From Hyperoodon ampullatus (lineage: Eukaryota > Chordata > Mammalia > Artiodactyla > Ziphiidae), in the NCBI GenBank assembly GCA_949752795.1, contig OX457074.1:32163980-32227979 (forward strand): a stretch of 64,000 nt of DNA. The letters are read 5' to 3'. Shown in pieces: positions 43,870 through 55,281 of this stretch. The position numbers and the translations under genes were made by a program. The notes under the pieces are model-generated. The model saw only the letters and a list, made by a program, of their open reading frames with translations. It had not been told where the DNA came from and did not search any database. Every line of letters starts with the position of its first letter. Within the stretch, counting starts at the first letter, position 1.

Positions 43870-44645
43870 TATTTTCTTTAGTGATTTTTTTTGCCCCCAC
43901 CATATCTGAGTTATGTTCTTTGTTGTTGCTGTAGGGCATACCACGTATATCTTACCAGAATCTACTACAGATTTATATTAATTTAGTTCCAATGAGTTAT
44001 AGCAATGTTATTGCTGTATGGCTCTATTCCCTTTGCTCCCCTTTTGTGGTATTTCATATTATATCTATTAATATTGCAAACCTGACCGTACGTTGTTATA
44101 ACTATCATCTTAACCATCTACAGTGATTTCTTAGCCCAATATAGATTTGTTCCAACCCATCTCCTTTGTGTAGCTGTTGGCAAATATATTACACATATAT
44201 TTCTTTTTTTTTTTTTTTTTTTTTGCAGTACGCGGGCCTGTCACTGTTGTGGCCTCTCCCGTTGCAGAGCACAGGCTCTGGACGCGCAGGCTCAGCACCC
44301 ATGGCTCACGGGCCCAGCCGCTCCGCGGCATGTGGGATCTTCCTGGACTGGGGCACGAACCCGTGTCCCCTGCATCGGCAGGTGGACTCTCAACCACTGC
44401 GCCACCAGGGAAGCCCTACACATATATTTCTATATGTTACAGGTCCAACAATACATTATATGCATAATATTTTACATAATTTAAAAAATCAATTCAGAGG
44501 AGAATAAAACCTGTGTTTTTACTATCATTTATAATTACATAATTACCTTCACTGGTGCTCTTTGATTTTTTTGCATGTGAATTTGAATTTCCTTCTGGGG
44601 CCACTTGCTTTTACCTTGAAGAACTTCCTCTAGTATTTCTTCTAA
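43870..44645 (-). mobile_element. HAL1/L1M-like fragment, minus, split by SINE
   Basis: T-rich antisense sequence with 'gaacttcctctagtatttct' (44621-44640) and 'acgttgttataactatcatc' (44091-44110) fits HAL1/L1M. The CHR SINE at 44205-44416 interrupts it. Confidence 0.5.
44205..44416 (-). mobile_element. CHR-2-like SINE, minus
   Basis: Short-form reverse CHR SINE with a poly-T start and a head ending at 44416. Perfect TSD TACACATATATTTCT at 44190-44204 and 44417-44431. Confidence 0.97.
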
Positions 44646-45735
44646 AGCAGGCAACAAGTTCTCTGCAGGATGGCAGACATTTTATTGGCTTCCGCATGCT
44701 ACAGTGGCTATAATAAGATCTGAGGCTGGTCTTACAGGTAAGGCAGTGGGACATGACTCACTTGGAATGAATCATTCATTGCTGAAGGTGACTTTCAGAG
44801 CTTCATAGCTCACCCTACAGGTAACAGTGCACCACTGGTGTCCAGCCTCTGGGTAAGTGAACTAGGGTTTTTCTTTTGCTGCCAGGTGCTCCTTCTGTAT
44901 TGCGTTGTGACTTTTAAGTCAGTTGCTCAATTTCCTTTTTTTTTCTTTTAACTTTTATTGTAGAAAATTTCAAACATTCACAAAAATATACAGCCTCATA
45001 TGATAAATATCCATGTACCCATGACCTGGCTTCAACAATGATTAAATCGTGACCAAACTTGTTTTATCTATACTTCCACCTAATCTCCCTCAATATTATT
45101 TTGTAAGTTGCTCAGTTTCTTTTCCTCACTTTCATCTGGAAAAGAGTGTGACGGGTATCCTAAACAAATTTAATTAAGGTGTAATGAGAAAAACCTATAA
45201 AACCCTTTGATGTGTAGTAATTAAATGAAAGCTGTATTAAAAGTGCAGGACTTAGTCATTATAAGTAGCAACAAAGGATGCCTAACACCATATGCTAGGA
45301 TTTGTTTTTTTCTTTAAAGGAGCTGTAGTGTGGCATTTTAAAAAGTGTTCCAAATGACAGGGTGGTTGCAGACCGAGTCTAGCGTTGAGGTTGTAATGAT
45401 AAGGGACTGCAAGCTTATAGTTTTTTTGGTTGACTTTAAGTGGGTTTTGGCAGAAGGCACATGTAAAGTGACGTTATTTATAACCTGCATGTTGACTGAA
45501 GGGACAGAACCTAAAAGGAAAGACTAAAATATTAAACACAGTATTTATCAAGCAAAGGGGGTGTGTGTTATTTTTTTATGATCAGGAAGAATACTTTTAT
45601 TGCATCATCACTGACAGAGTTAGTGGCATTCCACGTGTGTCTCTGTGTGTCTTAGATATCAAAATACGAGAAAAGTTGGCGATGCTTAAGACCAATAGGT
45701 TTAGAGAAATGTTTTGTTTCCTGAATTTAATCTCT
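44646..45735. other. Mostly unrecognised; L1M-like patch at 44940-45110
   Basis: The patch at 44940-45110 ('tcaaacattcacaaaaatat', 'catgtacccatgacctggc') is an old interspersed repeat tail in reverse. The rest, including a T-rich tract at 45420, shows no gene or identifiable element. Confidence 0.4.
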
Positions 45736-45739
45736 TTTT

Positions 45740-46385
45740 TTTCAAAAAGTAATTCTTGCTTGGTGTAAAAATTGCAAACAACACAGATATACGACTTAGT
45801 GAAAATACCTAATGTTCCCCCAGCTGTTTTGTTTCTATTCTTCCAGACATTTCCTGTGCGTGCACTGGAACACATAATCTATATTTGTTTTCAGGAATCT
45901 CTCATACTAACATAATCACACTGTACTGCTCGTTGGTTTTGTTTTCACATAATACACATCTTCTTATGTCAATATGTGGACATCTTTATGCTTCTTTTTT
46001 TTTTTTTTTTTTGCGGTACGCGGGCCTCTCACTGCTGTGGCCTCTCCCGTTGCGGAGCACAGGCTCTGGACGCACAGGCTCAGTGGCCATGGCTCACGGG
46101 CCCAGCTGCTCCGCGGCATGTGGGATCTTCCTGGACCAGGGCACAAACCCGTGTCCTCTGCATCGGCAGGCGTACTCTCAATCACTGCACCACCAGGGAA
46201 GCCCTATGCTTCTTTTTGATGATTGAATTCTGTGTATGTACTCTTGTATAGGCAATATCCTGATGATGCACATTTGGATTATTTCTCATCTTTTTCCTGT
46301 TATAAACAATACTTCAGTAACATTATTGTGTGTGTATCTTTGCCCAGTTATGTATTTTGGTAGAAATGATATCTAGGAGTAGAGA
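45740..46385 (-). mobile_element. L1M-like repeat, minus, split by SINE
   Basis: The order 'aaaattgcaaacaacacag', 'ttccagacatttcctgtgcg', 'tcacataatacacatcttct' and 'ttgattgaattctgtg'-like sequence matches an old L1M-type tail also visible at 31065 and 57610. The CHR SINE at 45998-46204 lies inside. Confidence 0.5.
45998..46204 (-). mobile_element. CHR-2-like SINE, minus
   Basis: Short-form reverse CHR SINE. TSD TATGCTTCTTTTT lies at about 45987-45999 and 46205-46217, its end merging with the poly-T tail. Confidence 0.96.
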
Positions 46386-46772
46386 TGATTATACTAAGTG
46401 AAGTAAATCAGAAAGAGAAAGACAAATATCATATGATATCACTCATGTGGAATCTAGAAAAATGATACAGATGAACTTACTTACAAAACAGAAATAGACT
46501 CACAGACATAGAAAATAAACTTACGGTTACCAAAGGTGGAGGTGGGAGGGATAAATTAGGAGGTTGGGATTAACAGATACACACTACTATATATAAAATA
46601 GATAATCAACAAGGTCCTATTGTAGACCACAAGGAACTATATTCAGTATCCTGGGATAAACCATAATGGAAAAGAATATAAAAAAGAATGTATATATGTG
46701 TATAACTGAGTCATTTTGCTGTACAGCAGAAATTAACAGAATATTGTAAATCAACTAGACTTAAAAAAAAAA
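46386..46772 (+). mobile_element. L1 3' end, plus
   Basis: Sense L1 from the end of ORF2 ('ttatactaagtgaagtaaat') through 'caacaaggtcctattgtaga' to 'tgctgtacagcagaaattaa' and a poly-A tail at about 46763-46772. Confidence 0.95.
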
Positions 46773-46869
46773 AGTTGTGGCTATTTAAGATTTTGCCAGT
46801 TGTTCTCCTAAAGAGCTGATCAATTTACAGTGGCGAAGAAGGCACCCCCCTCCAAACTAAAGCAGATCT

Positions 46870-47090
46870 TCCCTTACCTACACTCTCAAAGCACCCTGTA
46901 TTTCTCTTCTGTACCACATGTCAGAGCTGCATTTAAATAATTATGTAAATTCCCCCTCCCCTATTTACCTCCTAAAAATATAAGTTCAGTGTGGACAGGA
47001 ACATTGTTTCTATTTTATTCATATTTGTATCTCCAGCACCCAGAATAATTCCTTACACATAATGTGTCCTCAGCAAATAATAAATATTCC
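46870..47090 (+). mobile_element. L2 3' end, plus
   Basis: Sense L2 terminus: 'gtgtggacaggaacattgtt', 'tatctccagcacccagaata' (47030-47049) and 'cctcagcaaataataaat'. Confidence 0.75.
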
Positions 47091-47531
47091 CCCACCCTCT
47101 CGCCTTGGTATTGTCAATGTTTGCCAGTCTAGCAAATATCACAGATCATTGTTTTACTGTGTATTTTAAAATTATTAATCAGTGTGAGTAACCTTTCACA
47201 TATATTTTTAAACCATTTATATTTCATCTGTGTTTTTTTCTCTTTTTTTCAACTGGACTGTTTACCTTATAATTGATTCAAAGAGCTCTTTCTATTTTTA
47301 TGTGATATTAGCAGTGTTGCACATATTTTTAATCTGGTTTGTTTCTCGTCTTTTGATTTTGTTTATGGGGTTTGGCGCCCTATAAAAGTTGTGAATTTTT
47401 ACATAGTAACATTATAAATCTCTTTTTATTGCCTCTGGACTTCACACCAGAGGCATTAAATTTCCGTCAGCGAGCACATTATTTACATCTAACTTATAAC
47501 TGGCTGCATTATGACTACATTTTTCTAAAAG

Positions 47532-47785
47532 TTTCTTTTTTTTTTAAATTGAAGTGTAGTTAATTTAAAATGTTGTGTTACTTTCAAGTGCACAGCAAAG
47601 TGATTCAGTTATACATATATATATTATATTCTTTTTCATATTCCTTTCCATTATAGGTTATTACAAGATATTGAATATAGTTCCCTGTGCTATACAGTTG
47701 GTCCTTGTTGTTTATCTATTTTATATATAGTAATGTGCCTATGTTAACCGCAAACTCCTAATTTATCTCTCCCTCTAAAAGATTC
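47532..47785 (-). mobile_element. L1 3' end, minus
   Basis: Antisense L1 tail: 'gaagtgtagttaatttaaaa', 'gtgcacagcaaagtgattca', 'gatattgaatatagttccct' and 'ggtccttgttgtttatctat'. Confidence 0.95.
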
Positions 47786-48777
47786 TTGAGTTCTTTCATA
47801 TCTTAAATTGCCTTTTTTCCCTTTCAATATGAGTGACATTCTAACTTGGTGAAGGATTCCTGGGTCCCTTCTCCTCCTCAACACTCCACAGACATGGCTT
47901 TTTCATCTCTGACTTCTGATGTCATGGACATGGCTGGAGAAGATTGTTTCCCTGTTATAGGTGATCTGATGCTTCTGCTTTGTTTTCTTAGGTTATCTCT
48001 GTGTCCTTGAGCACCAGTCTACTTTGCCAGGATAGAGCCTGTCTTGATTGCCGTCTCCCGATTTCCTTGATATATGGTGAACTTTTTCAATTTCAGGAGA
48101 GTTTTCTTCTAGTACATCTTTCGTTCCCTTTCCTGTCCCATTGCTCTCTTCTTCAATATAGCAATTACGTGTGCATCACATTTTTATCTTCCACAACAGA
48201 CATCTTTCTAGTCACTTTCACCCCTGTTTTCCTCTGTTTCATCTTCTCAAATGAATCTTCTATTTCCCTGACTTTTTCAGCATTTCAGTTTCACTTCTTG
48301 CTCTTCCTTGTGTAATGTTTACCATGGGATGGTGCTGCCTTTTTCTTCCATTTGTGTCGTTTTCATCTCCTACTGTCGTCTTATTAGCTCTTCTATGATG
48401 ACCTCTTTCTCCTGTTTCTTCCTTCAGTGGGGACCAGAGCCCTCGGTGGGATGTTCCTTGCTTCTACCTCTTAATATAGAGAAATCTGTTACTTGCCAAA
48501 TTTCCCTCTCTATTTTGACTTTAACTGAAGGGAAGAGTAAATAAATATGTCTTCTTTTATAAGAGTTCACAGACATATAGCTTAAAAATTGTGTTTTGTG
48601 AGAAAGTAACAAATGACAGTATACAAAATTCAACATGTTCAAAAGGAGATATGGGGAAAAAGAAGTTCCTCTTTCACCACTGTTCCCTAGTCCCCAGTTC
48701 CCGAGCCTGGAAAGAATAAATCTATAGAATACATTCGTAGAGTGAAATTGCTTTTGTCAAAGAAGATATGCATTTGT

Positions 48778-48784
<7 letters not shown>

Positions 48785-48808
<24 letters not shown>

Positions 48809-49002
48809 GCAGTACGTGGGCCTCTCACTGTTGTGGCCTCCCCCGTTGCGGAGCACAGGCTCTGGACGCGCAGGCTCAGCAGCCATGGCTCACGGGCCCA
48901 GCCGCTCTGCGGCATGTGGGATCTTCCCAGACCGGGGCATGAACCCGTGTCCCCTGCATCGGCAGGCAGACTCTCAACCACTAGCGCCACCAGGGAAGCC
49001 CC
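48785..49002 (-). mobile_element. CHR-2-like SINE, minus
   Basis: Short-form reverse CHR SINE with a 28-base T tract. TSD TGCATTTGTAAATTT lies at 48770-48784 and 49003-49017. Confidence 0.97.
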
Positions 49003-49741
49003 TGCATTTGTAAATTTAATAGATGTTCCAAAGTGCCCTCCATAGAAGATATCAATATGTATCCTTCTAGCAAAAAATAAGAGTGCTGATTTCCTCACAG
49101 TCTTACCAACATTGTGATGTACCAGAGTTTTCAAATTTTTGCCATGCTGATAGGTAGAATAGATTTATAGTTTTAATTAACATTTCCTTTTTTAAAACTG
49201 AGGTTGAGCATCTTATATGTTGAAGAGCCATTTGTATTTTCTGTGAACAATTACATTTGCACATTTTTATTTTGGATTAATGGTGGTTTTTCCTTGGGTT
49301 TATAGGCACCTTTCATGTATAGAAAATTAACTCTTTGCCTGGATATGAGTAAATAGTGTTTTTTCTCAGTTCATTCAGTGATGTTTATTTAACTGTGTTT
49401 GTGCTGTGTTCAATTAAATATACAGAAAGATTTGGTTTGTATGTAGTTGATCTTTTTCTTTCATAGGTTCTGAGTTTTCATATTATAAATAGAAAGACCT
49501 TCCCCATTCTGACTGTAAATATTCTCCTGCACTTTCTTCTGCTACTTATTTTAGTTTTATTTTTCTTTGAAATATTTGGTATTGCTGGAGTCATTTTGGG
49601 GTAAGGAGAAAGTAGGGTGTCTAACTGCACTTTTCCCCTCCAGTGCCTGTCCAGCTGACCATTTATTGAACCCATCCATCTTTTCCTTTGAAATACCAGT
49701 TTTATCATGTATTAAATTTCTATGTGTGTTTGGACCTAATT

Positions 49742-49975
49742 CTTTTTTTTTTAAATTAATTAATTAATTTTTATTGAGTTATAGTTGATGTACAATGTTG
49801 TGTTAGTTTCAGGTGTACAGCAAAGTGATTCAGTTATACATATATTCAGTTATACATATATATACATGTATTTATATATATATGTACATATATATATATA
49901 TATTTTTAGATTCTTTTCCCTTATAGGTTATTACAAAATATTGAGTATATTTCCATGTGCTGTGCAGTATGGACC
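49742..49975 (-). mobile_element. L1 3' end with internal AT-rich expansion, minus
   Basis: Antisense L1 tail ('ttgatgtacaatgttgtg', 'gtgtacagcaaagtgattc', 'ataggttattacaaaatatt'). The normal 'cagttatacatatata' segment has expanded into a 60-base TA-rich tract with a repeated 'ttcagttatacatatat' at 49829-49860. Confidence 0.93.
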
Positions 49976-50082
49976 GAATTCTCAATTTTTCGATTCTGTT
50001 GCTCTGTTTATTTATTGATGTATACCAGTGTCAAACATTAAAAAATTTAGTCTTATAATATTTTTTAAAAAATACTAATTCT

Positions 50083-50286
50083 GGGCTTCCCTGGTGACGC
50101 AGTGGTTGAGAGTCCGCCTGCTGATGCAGGGGACACGGGTTCGTGCCCCGGTCCGGGAAGATCCCACATGCCACGGAGCAGCTGGGCCCGTGAGCCATGG
50201 CCACTGAGCCTGCGCGTTCGGGGCCTGTGCTCCACAACGGGAGAGGCCACAACAGTGAGAGGCCCGCGTACCACAAAAAAAAACAA
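50083..50286 (+). mobile_element. CHR-2-like SINE, plus
   Basis: Sense short-form CHR SINE starting 'gggcttccctggtgacgc', B box 'gggttcgtgcc' at 50137-50147, A-rich tail at 50274-50291. Flanks share TACTAATTC-like sequence (50073-50081; CAACTAATTC at 50293-50302). Confidence 0.95.
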
Positions 50287-50289
50287 AAA

Positions 50290-50935
50290 AACCAACTAAT
50301 TCAATAATATTATTTGGGAGAGAAATCACGTTGAAAGATTTTAGTAGCATCCTCACAGTAAGATATTTTAGACGGTTCTTCTGGACATAACCCATTCTTC
50401 ATTGTTAGGACATCCGTTTACTTACTTGCTTTGAATTGATTTTGCTGATAGAAAATCAACACTTTTCTACGTTCTCTTAACCTGGCTCCCCAGTGATATA
50501 GGAAATGCATTTTCAGGATTGGTAGAGGAAATGAGGATTTTCTGTTGTTGTTCTGGAATATATCGACACTAACTTAGGCTCATAATTGATAGCTTCACCT
50601 CAGTAAGCATCCTCCTTTGATTGAACTGGCCATGGATATTCTCCAGGAAAAAAAAAAAAGCTACAATTTTTTTGGGCAAATGTGTTCATGAGCTGGTGAA
50701 GAACTTCCTTTAGGCACAATTTCAGAGTTATAGAAGCACATCTTTGTTATCATGATCTTGCAAGTTTGCTAAATGCTTTACTGAAAATAGTACATGGAAA
50801 AATACAGCACAGTATGTCCCAAATAAGCACTTGGGTATTTCTTTCTAAAATTTATAATTTAAATTCTGTCTTGGACTTGTCAAATGCTTTCTTTTAAAAA
50901 TGCATATTTATATAAGCATTTGTTTTAGTGCTTTT
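50290..50935. other. Unrecognised sequence
   Basis: No gene or confident repeat was recognised. Confidence 0.4.
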
Positions 50936-50939
50936 GTTA

Positions 50940-51560
50940 CCAAACCAAACTTGGGCCCACTCTCACCAAGCCAAATCTACTGACTTCAGATTGTGGTGAA
51001 GGAAAGTACAGCGTTTATTGCAGGGCCAAGCAAGGAGAACTGACAGCTCATGCTCAAAAGACCCGAACTCCTCAAGGGCTCTCAGGGAAGGGTTTTTAAA
51101 GACACTGTTAGGGGTGAGGGCTGTAGGGTGTGTGATCAGCTTGTGCACAATTCTCTGACTGGTTGGTGGTGAGGTATACAGGAGTCAACATCATCAACCT
51201 TCTGGTTCCAGTGGGTCTGGGGTCTGCGTGCTGGTGGTCAGCATGCAGCTAACTTCTTACACCTGGTGAGGGTTTCAGTATCTGCAAAACAGCTCAAGGA
51301 TACGGCTCAGAATGTTATCTATAGCCCTTGAGGAGGAACTAAAGGTCCTTGACTTGTCTTATGGCTAAACTATTATTATTTCGTCTTGCTTGACTTTTTT
51401 CCTTTGTTTCTGCATTTTCTCACTTTTCTGATGAACTTTGCTCTTTGGAACTTGAGGAAGGCCTAGGAGGCCAAAGCTGTTCTACAAACAACAGGGAGGG
51501 GACATGGAAGGTGGCGAGTTGTCTGTCCCCAGGAAGGCCCTGCAGGATCCTGCTTGATTT
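50940..51560 (-). mobile_element. Solo ERV LTR, minus
   Basis: On the minus strand AATAAA (51019-51014) lies about 75 bases downstream of a TTTAAAA-type TATA element (about 51100-51093). 'gcatgctcaaaagacccgaac'-like sequence at 51049-51068 recalls a class-I ERV LTR common in laurasiatherians. No internal viral genes are adjacent. Confidence 0.6.
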
Positions 51561-51584
51561 TAGTTTCCTTTGGAATTTTTTCAT

Positions 51585-51830
51585 TCATTTATTAATTCAA
51601 CAAATATTTCTTGATTCCCTGCTCCATGCTAGATGATGTTCTAGGTACTGAGGTTGGGTGGGGAGTGAAGCAGACAAGGACCCTGCTCTCGTTGAGTTTA
51701 TCACCTCAGTGGGAAGATAGGCAAGCAATAAGGAAACTTCAGGTCATGATCAGTTCTACGGAGAAAGTTAATCAGGGTGGTGTGAGAGTGACTATCTCGT
51801 AGAAGGTCACTATAGTCATACTTTAAGTTA
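51585..51830 (-). mobile_element. L2 3' end, minus
   Basis: Antisense L2 terminus: 'attaattcaacaaatatttc' (51591-51610), then 'gatgttctaggtactgagg' and 'cagacaaggaccctgctctc'. Confidence 0.75.
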
Positions 51831-51849
51831 GTTACCGTTCATTAGAGAG

Positions 51850-52105
51850 ACAATGTGGGAAAATGGAAAAAGCATGGGCTTTTTCTGTGCAAATCTCAGG
51901 TTTTTTTAACACATGTTGTGTGAACTTCAGCAAATTACATAACGTCTCTGATCCCCCATTTCCTCAACTGCGCTGAGGGTAAAAAATAATACGTAGCTCA
52001 TAGGGGCTTTTTAAGGATTCGGTGTGTCAATTTAAGCAAAAAACCCTAGGAAAGTGTTGGATCTGTAATAGTTGCTTTATAAATAGTAGCTAAAATATTT
52101 CTAGC
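51850..52105 (+). mobile_element. MIR SINE, plus
   Basis: Sense MIR: 'aaaagcatgggctttttctg', 'tgtgtgaacttcagcaaatt', 'tgatcccccatttcctcaac' and 'tacgtagctcataggggc' in MIR order. Confidence 0.8.
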
Positions 52106-52109
52106 TTAA

Positions 52110-53080
52110 TTGCCTTCTTCATTAAAATTAAAAAAATAAGAAGCTTCCCCATGATTTCATTAGGTTTACTATCTTGCGCCTAATGAGATATTTCAAAGAA
52201 AGCACCTTTAAATAGCCATTTATGCCCATGGTCACCATGGTAACTGCTAACATGGGGACTTGCTAGTATTGGCTTATTCATTTCCATGAATCATCATAGT
52301 TTAATGTTCATCTACTCTTGGTCAGATTTTGCTGAGGTCAAAAATAACAGAAAGGGAAATTGACTTGAGTGTGCAAAATTTTAGTGGAACTGAAAGGTAA
52401 TAAATCTAGACACCAAAACAGGGTTCTAGTGCAGAAACATCAGCACCACCAGTTTCTTCTGTTCCACCCTGAGGAATCCGACATACTGCATTTCAGAGGA
52501 ATATTACTACCTCATCCTTACAACTAGGGGTCCAGGCTGGGATCCTATTAGGCAACAGACTGGGAGCAGGCAGAGCCCCCAAGATACCAAGTCTGTCAGG
52601 GCTGCTGATGGGTACTATCCATAGAGGAGATTTCGAGGCCAAGCTGGTCATCTTCTTAGATAGGCAGCCAATCAAAGGCCTTATAAGAGCTTAGGGAACA
52701 GGGAAGCAGGTTAGTCAGAACAGTGAAACCTACAGCAGGCCAGGGGCTTGTTGCAAGGGTCTGCATACAGCAACAAGAGAAGGTAGGAAGGCTCAGGGAA
52801 CAGCTGAACTGACTTGAGTGTGTTTCCCAGCATGGGACTGCATCCACATTCGGAATGACACACTTTGTCGTGTACCTACTTGTCCTGGAGACAGGACCAC
52901 CCTAAATAGCACCATTTCTTTCTTCTTTTCCTTCTCTCTCAAGTAAAGCGGTCTCTCCTCTGTGCTGAGTCAATGGGACCTTTGTCAACTACCCTCTACT
53001 CATTTGTACTCTGACTTCTCCCTCTCCACTGATTTCTTCTCCCTCTACCTATAAACATGCTCAAAGATTTCCTGTCTTAA
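52110..53080. other. Unrecognised sequence
   Basis: No gene was recognised. 52490-52860 is moderately GC-rich, with chance minus frames of about 60 residues. 52900-53080 is C/T-rich and may be decayed L2. Confidence 0.4.
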
Positions 53081-53095
53081 AAAAAAAAGTCCTGG

Positions 53096-53297
53096 GGCTT
53101 CCCTGGTGGTGCAGTGGTTGAGAGTCCGCCTGCCCATGCAGGGGAAATGGGTTCATGCCCCGGTCTGGGAAGATCATGCCGCGGAGCGGCTGGGCCCATG
53201 AGCCATGGCTGCTGAGCCTGCGCGTCCGGAGCCTGTGCTCCGCAATGGGAGAGGCCACAACAGTGAGAGGCCCGCGTACCGCAAAAAAAAAAAAAAA
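53096..53297 (+). mobile_element. CHR-2-like SINE, plus (first of a pair)
   Basis: Sense short-form CHR SINE. A six-base gap relative to its relatives removes 'ccacat' after 'gggaagat' (about 53175). TSD AAAAAAAAGTCCTGG precedes it (about 53081-53095) and follows it (ending 53305). Confidence 0.96.
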
Positions 53298-53305
53298 GTC
53301 CTGGA

Positions 53306-53680
53306 CTTCCCTGGTGGCGCAGTGGTTAAGAATCTGCCTGCCAATGCAGGGGACACGGGTTTGAGCCCTGGCCCGGGAAGATCCCACATGCCTTGGAGCA
53401 ACTAAGCCCATGCACCACAACTACTGAGCCAGTGCTCTAGAGCCTGCGAGCCACAACTACTGAGCCCGCCTGCCACAACTACTGAAACCCGCACGCCTAG
53501 AGCCTGTGCTCCGCAACAAGAGAAGCCACCGCAATGAGAAGCCCGCGCACCTCAACAAAGAGTAGCCCCCGCTCGCAGCAACTAGAGAAAGCCTGCGCGC
53601 AGCAACAAAGACCCAACGCAGACAAAAATAAAAAAATTAATAATAAAAAAAATTAATTAAAAAAAAAACTATTAAAAAGA
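53306..53680 (+). mobile_element. CHR-1-like SINE, plus (second of a pair)
   Basis: Sense long-form CHR SINE beginning 'acttccctggtggcgcag', with the repeated 'ccacaactactgag' blocks at 53415-53480 and an A/T-rich tail. The sequence after the tail, 'aaaaagaagtcc', resembles the same target, so both SINEs used one site. Confidence 0.95.
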
Positions 53681-53945
53681 AGTCCACCCAAATCCCCTCC
53701 TCTGACCTCTAACTGTTGACTTCCTTTTATGCCTAAGTTTTCAGGAATAGCCTGACTTCCCTTGTCTCTCATTTCCTCCTTAACTCTGTAACCTTGCTTC
53801 TAACTCTGTCTTCTGTAGACTTTGTCCTCGCTAAGTTCAGCAGTGACCACCTAGGGGTATGTCCATCTGCCCTCTGGACTCTTCCAGCTGAATGTCTCTA
53901 GCATTTCAAATTCAGCATGAACTGAACTCATCATCTGCTTCAGTG

Positions 53946-54668
53946 GTGTGATGATTTGAAAACATATGCACAAATTCTTTGATACTTTTCCTTTCAAGAG
54001 GTGGAGTTAATTCCCTGTTCTTTTTTTTTTTTTGTAGTACGCGGGCCTCTCACTGTTGTGGCCTCTCCCGTTGCGGAGCATGGGCTCCGGACGCGCAGGC
54101 TCAGCGGCTGTGGCTCACGGGCCCAGCCGCTCTGCGGCATGTGGGATCTTCCCGGACCGGGGCACGAACCCGTGTCCCCTGCCTCGGCAGGCGGACTCTC
54201 AAGCACTGTGCCACCGGGGAAGCCCAACCCTAATTCCCTGTTCTTGAATGTGGGCTGGACTTAATGACTCCCTCCTAATTAATGGAATAAGGCAGAAAGG
54301 ATGTGTGAGACTTGAGGGCCATTAAAAACATTGTGGCCTCCTCCTTGCTCTTTCTTGGGTCACCTGGTCTGGGGGAAGCCATGTGCCATAATTGAAGGAT
54401 ATTCAAGCAACCCTGTAGAGAGAAGTTCACTTAGCAAGAAACTGAGGTCTGCTAACACCCAGTGCTTTGTTGCCAGGCATGTGTGCGAACCCCTTGGAAC
54501 TCCAGCTGTGGTCAAGCCTTTGGATGATGCAGCCCCAGCTCAGGGACAATCCAGCAAAGCCTCTCCTAGATTCCTGACCCACAGAAACTGTGAGATGATA
54601 AATGCTGGTTGTTTCAAGCTGGGAAATTTTGTGGCTAATTTGTTAACACAGCAGTAGATAATGAATAT
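53946..54668 (+). mobile_element. MaLR-type solo LTR, plus, split by SINE
   Basis: It starts 'gtgtgatgatttgaaaacat', continues 'aagaggtggagttaattccc' up to the SINE, then 'gaatgtgggctggacttaat' (54247-54266), 'ctgacccacagaaactgtga' (54574-54593) and ends 'cagcagtagataat'. The two halves are contiguous once the SINE and one TSD copy are removed. Confidence 0.8.
54023..54225 (-). mobile_element. CHR-2-like SINE, minus, nested in LTR
   Basis: Short-form reverse CHR SINE. Perfect TSD TAATTCCCTGTTCTT lies at 54008-54022 and 54231-54245, both derived from the host LTR. Confidence 0.97.
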
Positions 54669-54699
54669 GCATGGCAGACCTTCTCTTCTGTCCATCTCA

Positions 54700-55080
54700 G
54701 CAAATTGTTTCCAAACCAGAAACACCTCCTTCCTCCCCCAAATCCGACTGGTGATCAAGTCCTGTTATTTCCACTTTGGTATCTGTAGGTTCAGCCTCTT
54801 GTGAATTTCTCCGTCACTCTCTTAGTATATTATATCTCATCTAGACTGTTTAAATTGCCTCGCAACTGGTTTCTTGCTTCCAGCTTTACTCCCTTATAAT
54901 CTATCCTCCATGCCGCCATCAGAGCAGTTGTCCTAAAATGTGAATTTGATCGCCTTGCTGCTGCTTTGCTTAAATCATCCTCACTGACTAGGGCTTTTCA
55001 AGTCCAAACACCTTAGCAACACAGGTAAAGACATTTGAGGTTTGAGCCCTTCTTGCTTTGCAGCTTCATCTCCTGAATCT
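54700..55080 (+). mobile_element. L2-related sequence, plus
   Basis: Sense blocks 'tcaagtcctgttatttccac', 'cctcgcaactggtttcttgc' (54858-54877) and 'gtgaatttgatcgccttgct' correspond to the L2 ORF2 C-terminal region. Confidence 0.6.
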
Positions 55081-55281
55081 CATGCAGGAGAGAGTTCAGC
55101 CATCACAAGAATACTTGTTTATATTGCTTTGCAGCATTTCAGTATAGTTTTTAAATATGCCAATAATATGTGAAAAATGTATTTAATTTGTAAAGAAAAC
55201 TGTCAACTACTGGGGAAGTCAGGCTCATGGAGACTTAGTTGCCCATTGTAGTTTGGTCACATCAAGGTATCCTAACATCTT

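Larger units (their letters stand above)
47095..49720 (-). mobile_element. Old L1M/HAL1 fragments, minus, with insertions
   Basis: Decayed T-rich antisense LINE sequence: 'gagctctttctatttttatg' (47284-47303), 'tctatttccctgactttttc' (48260-48279), 'taggtagaatagatttatag' (49150-49169) and 'aactctttgcctggatatg' (49329-49347). It is interrupted by an L1 tail and a CHR SINE. Boundaries between copies are not resolvable by eye, and 47800-48000 may be unique. Confidence 0.45.

Noticed and set aside
33118..54225. A recurring 60-90 residue 'protein' with GPLTVVASPVAEHRL-like sequence in many places
   Set aside because: Every instance coincides with an antisense CHR-2-like SINE. It is the translation of the repeat, not a gene family.
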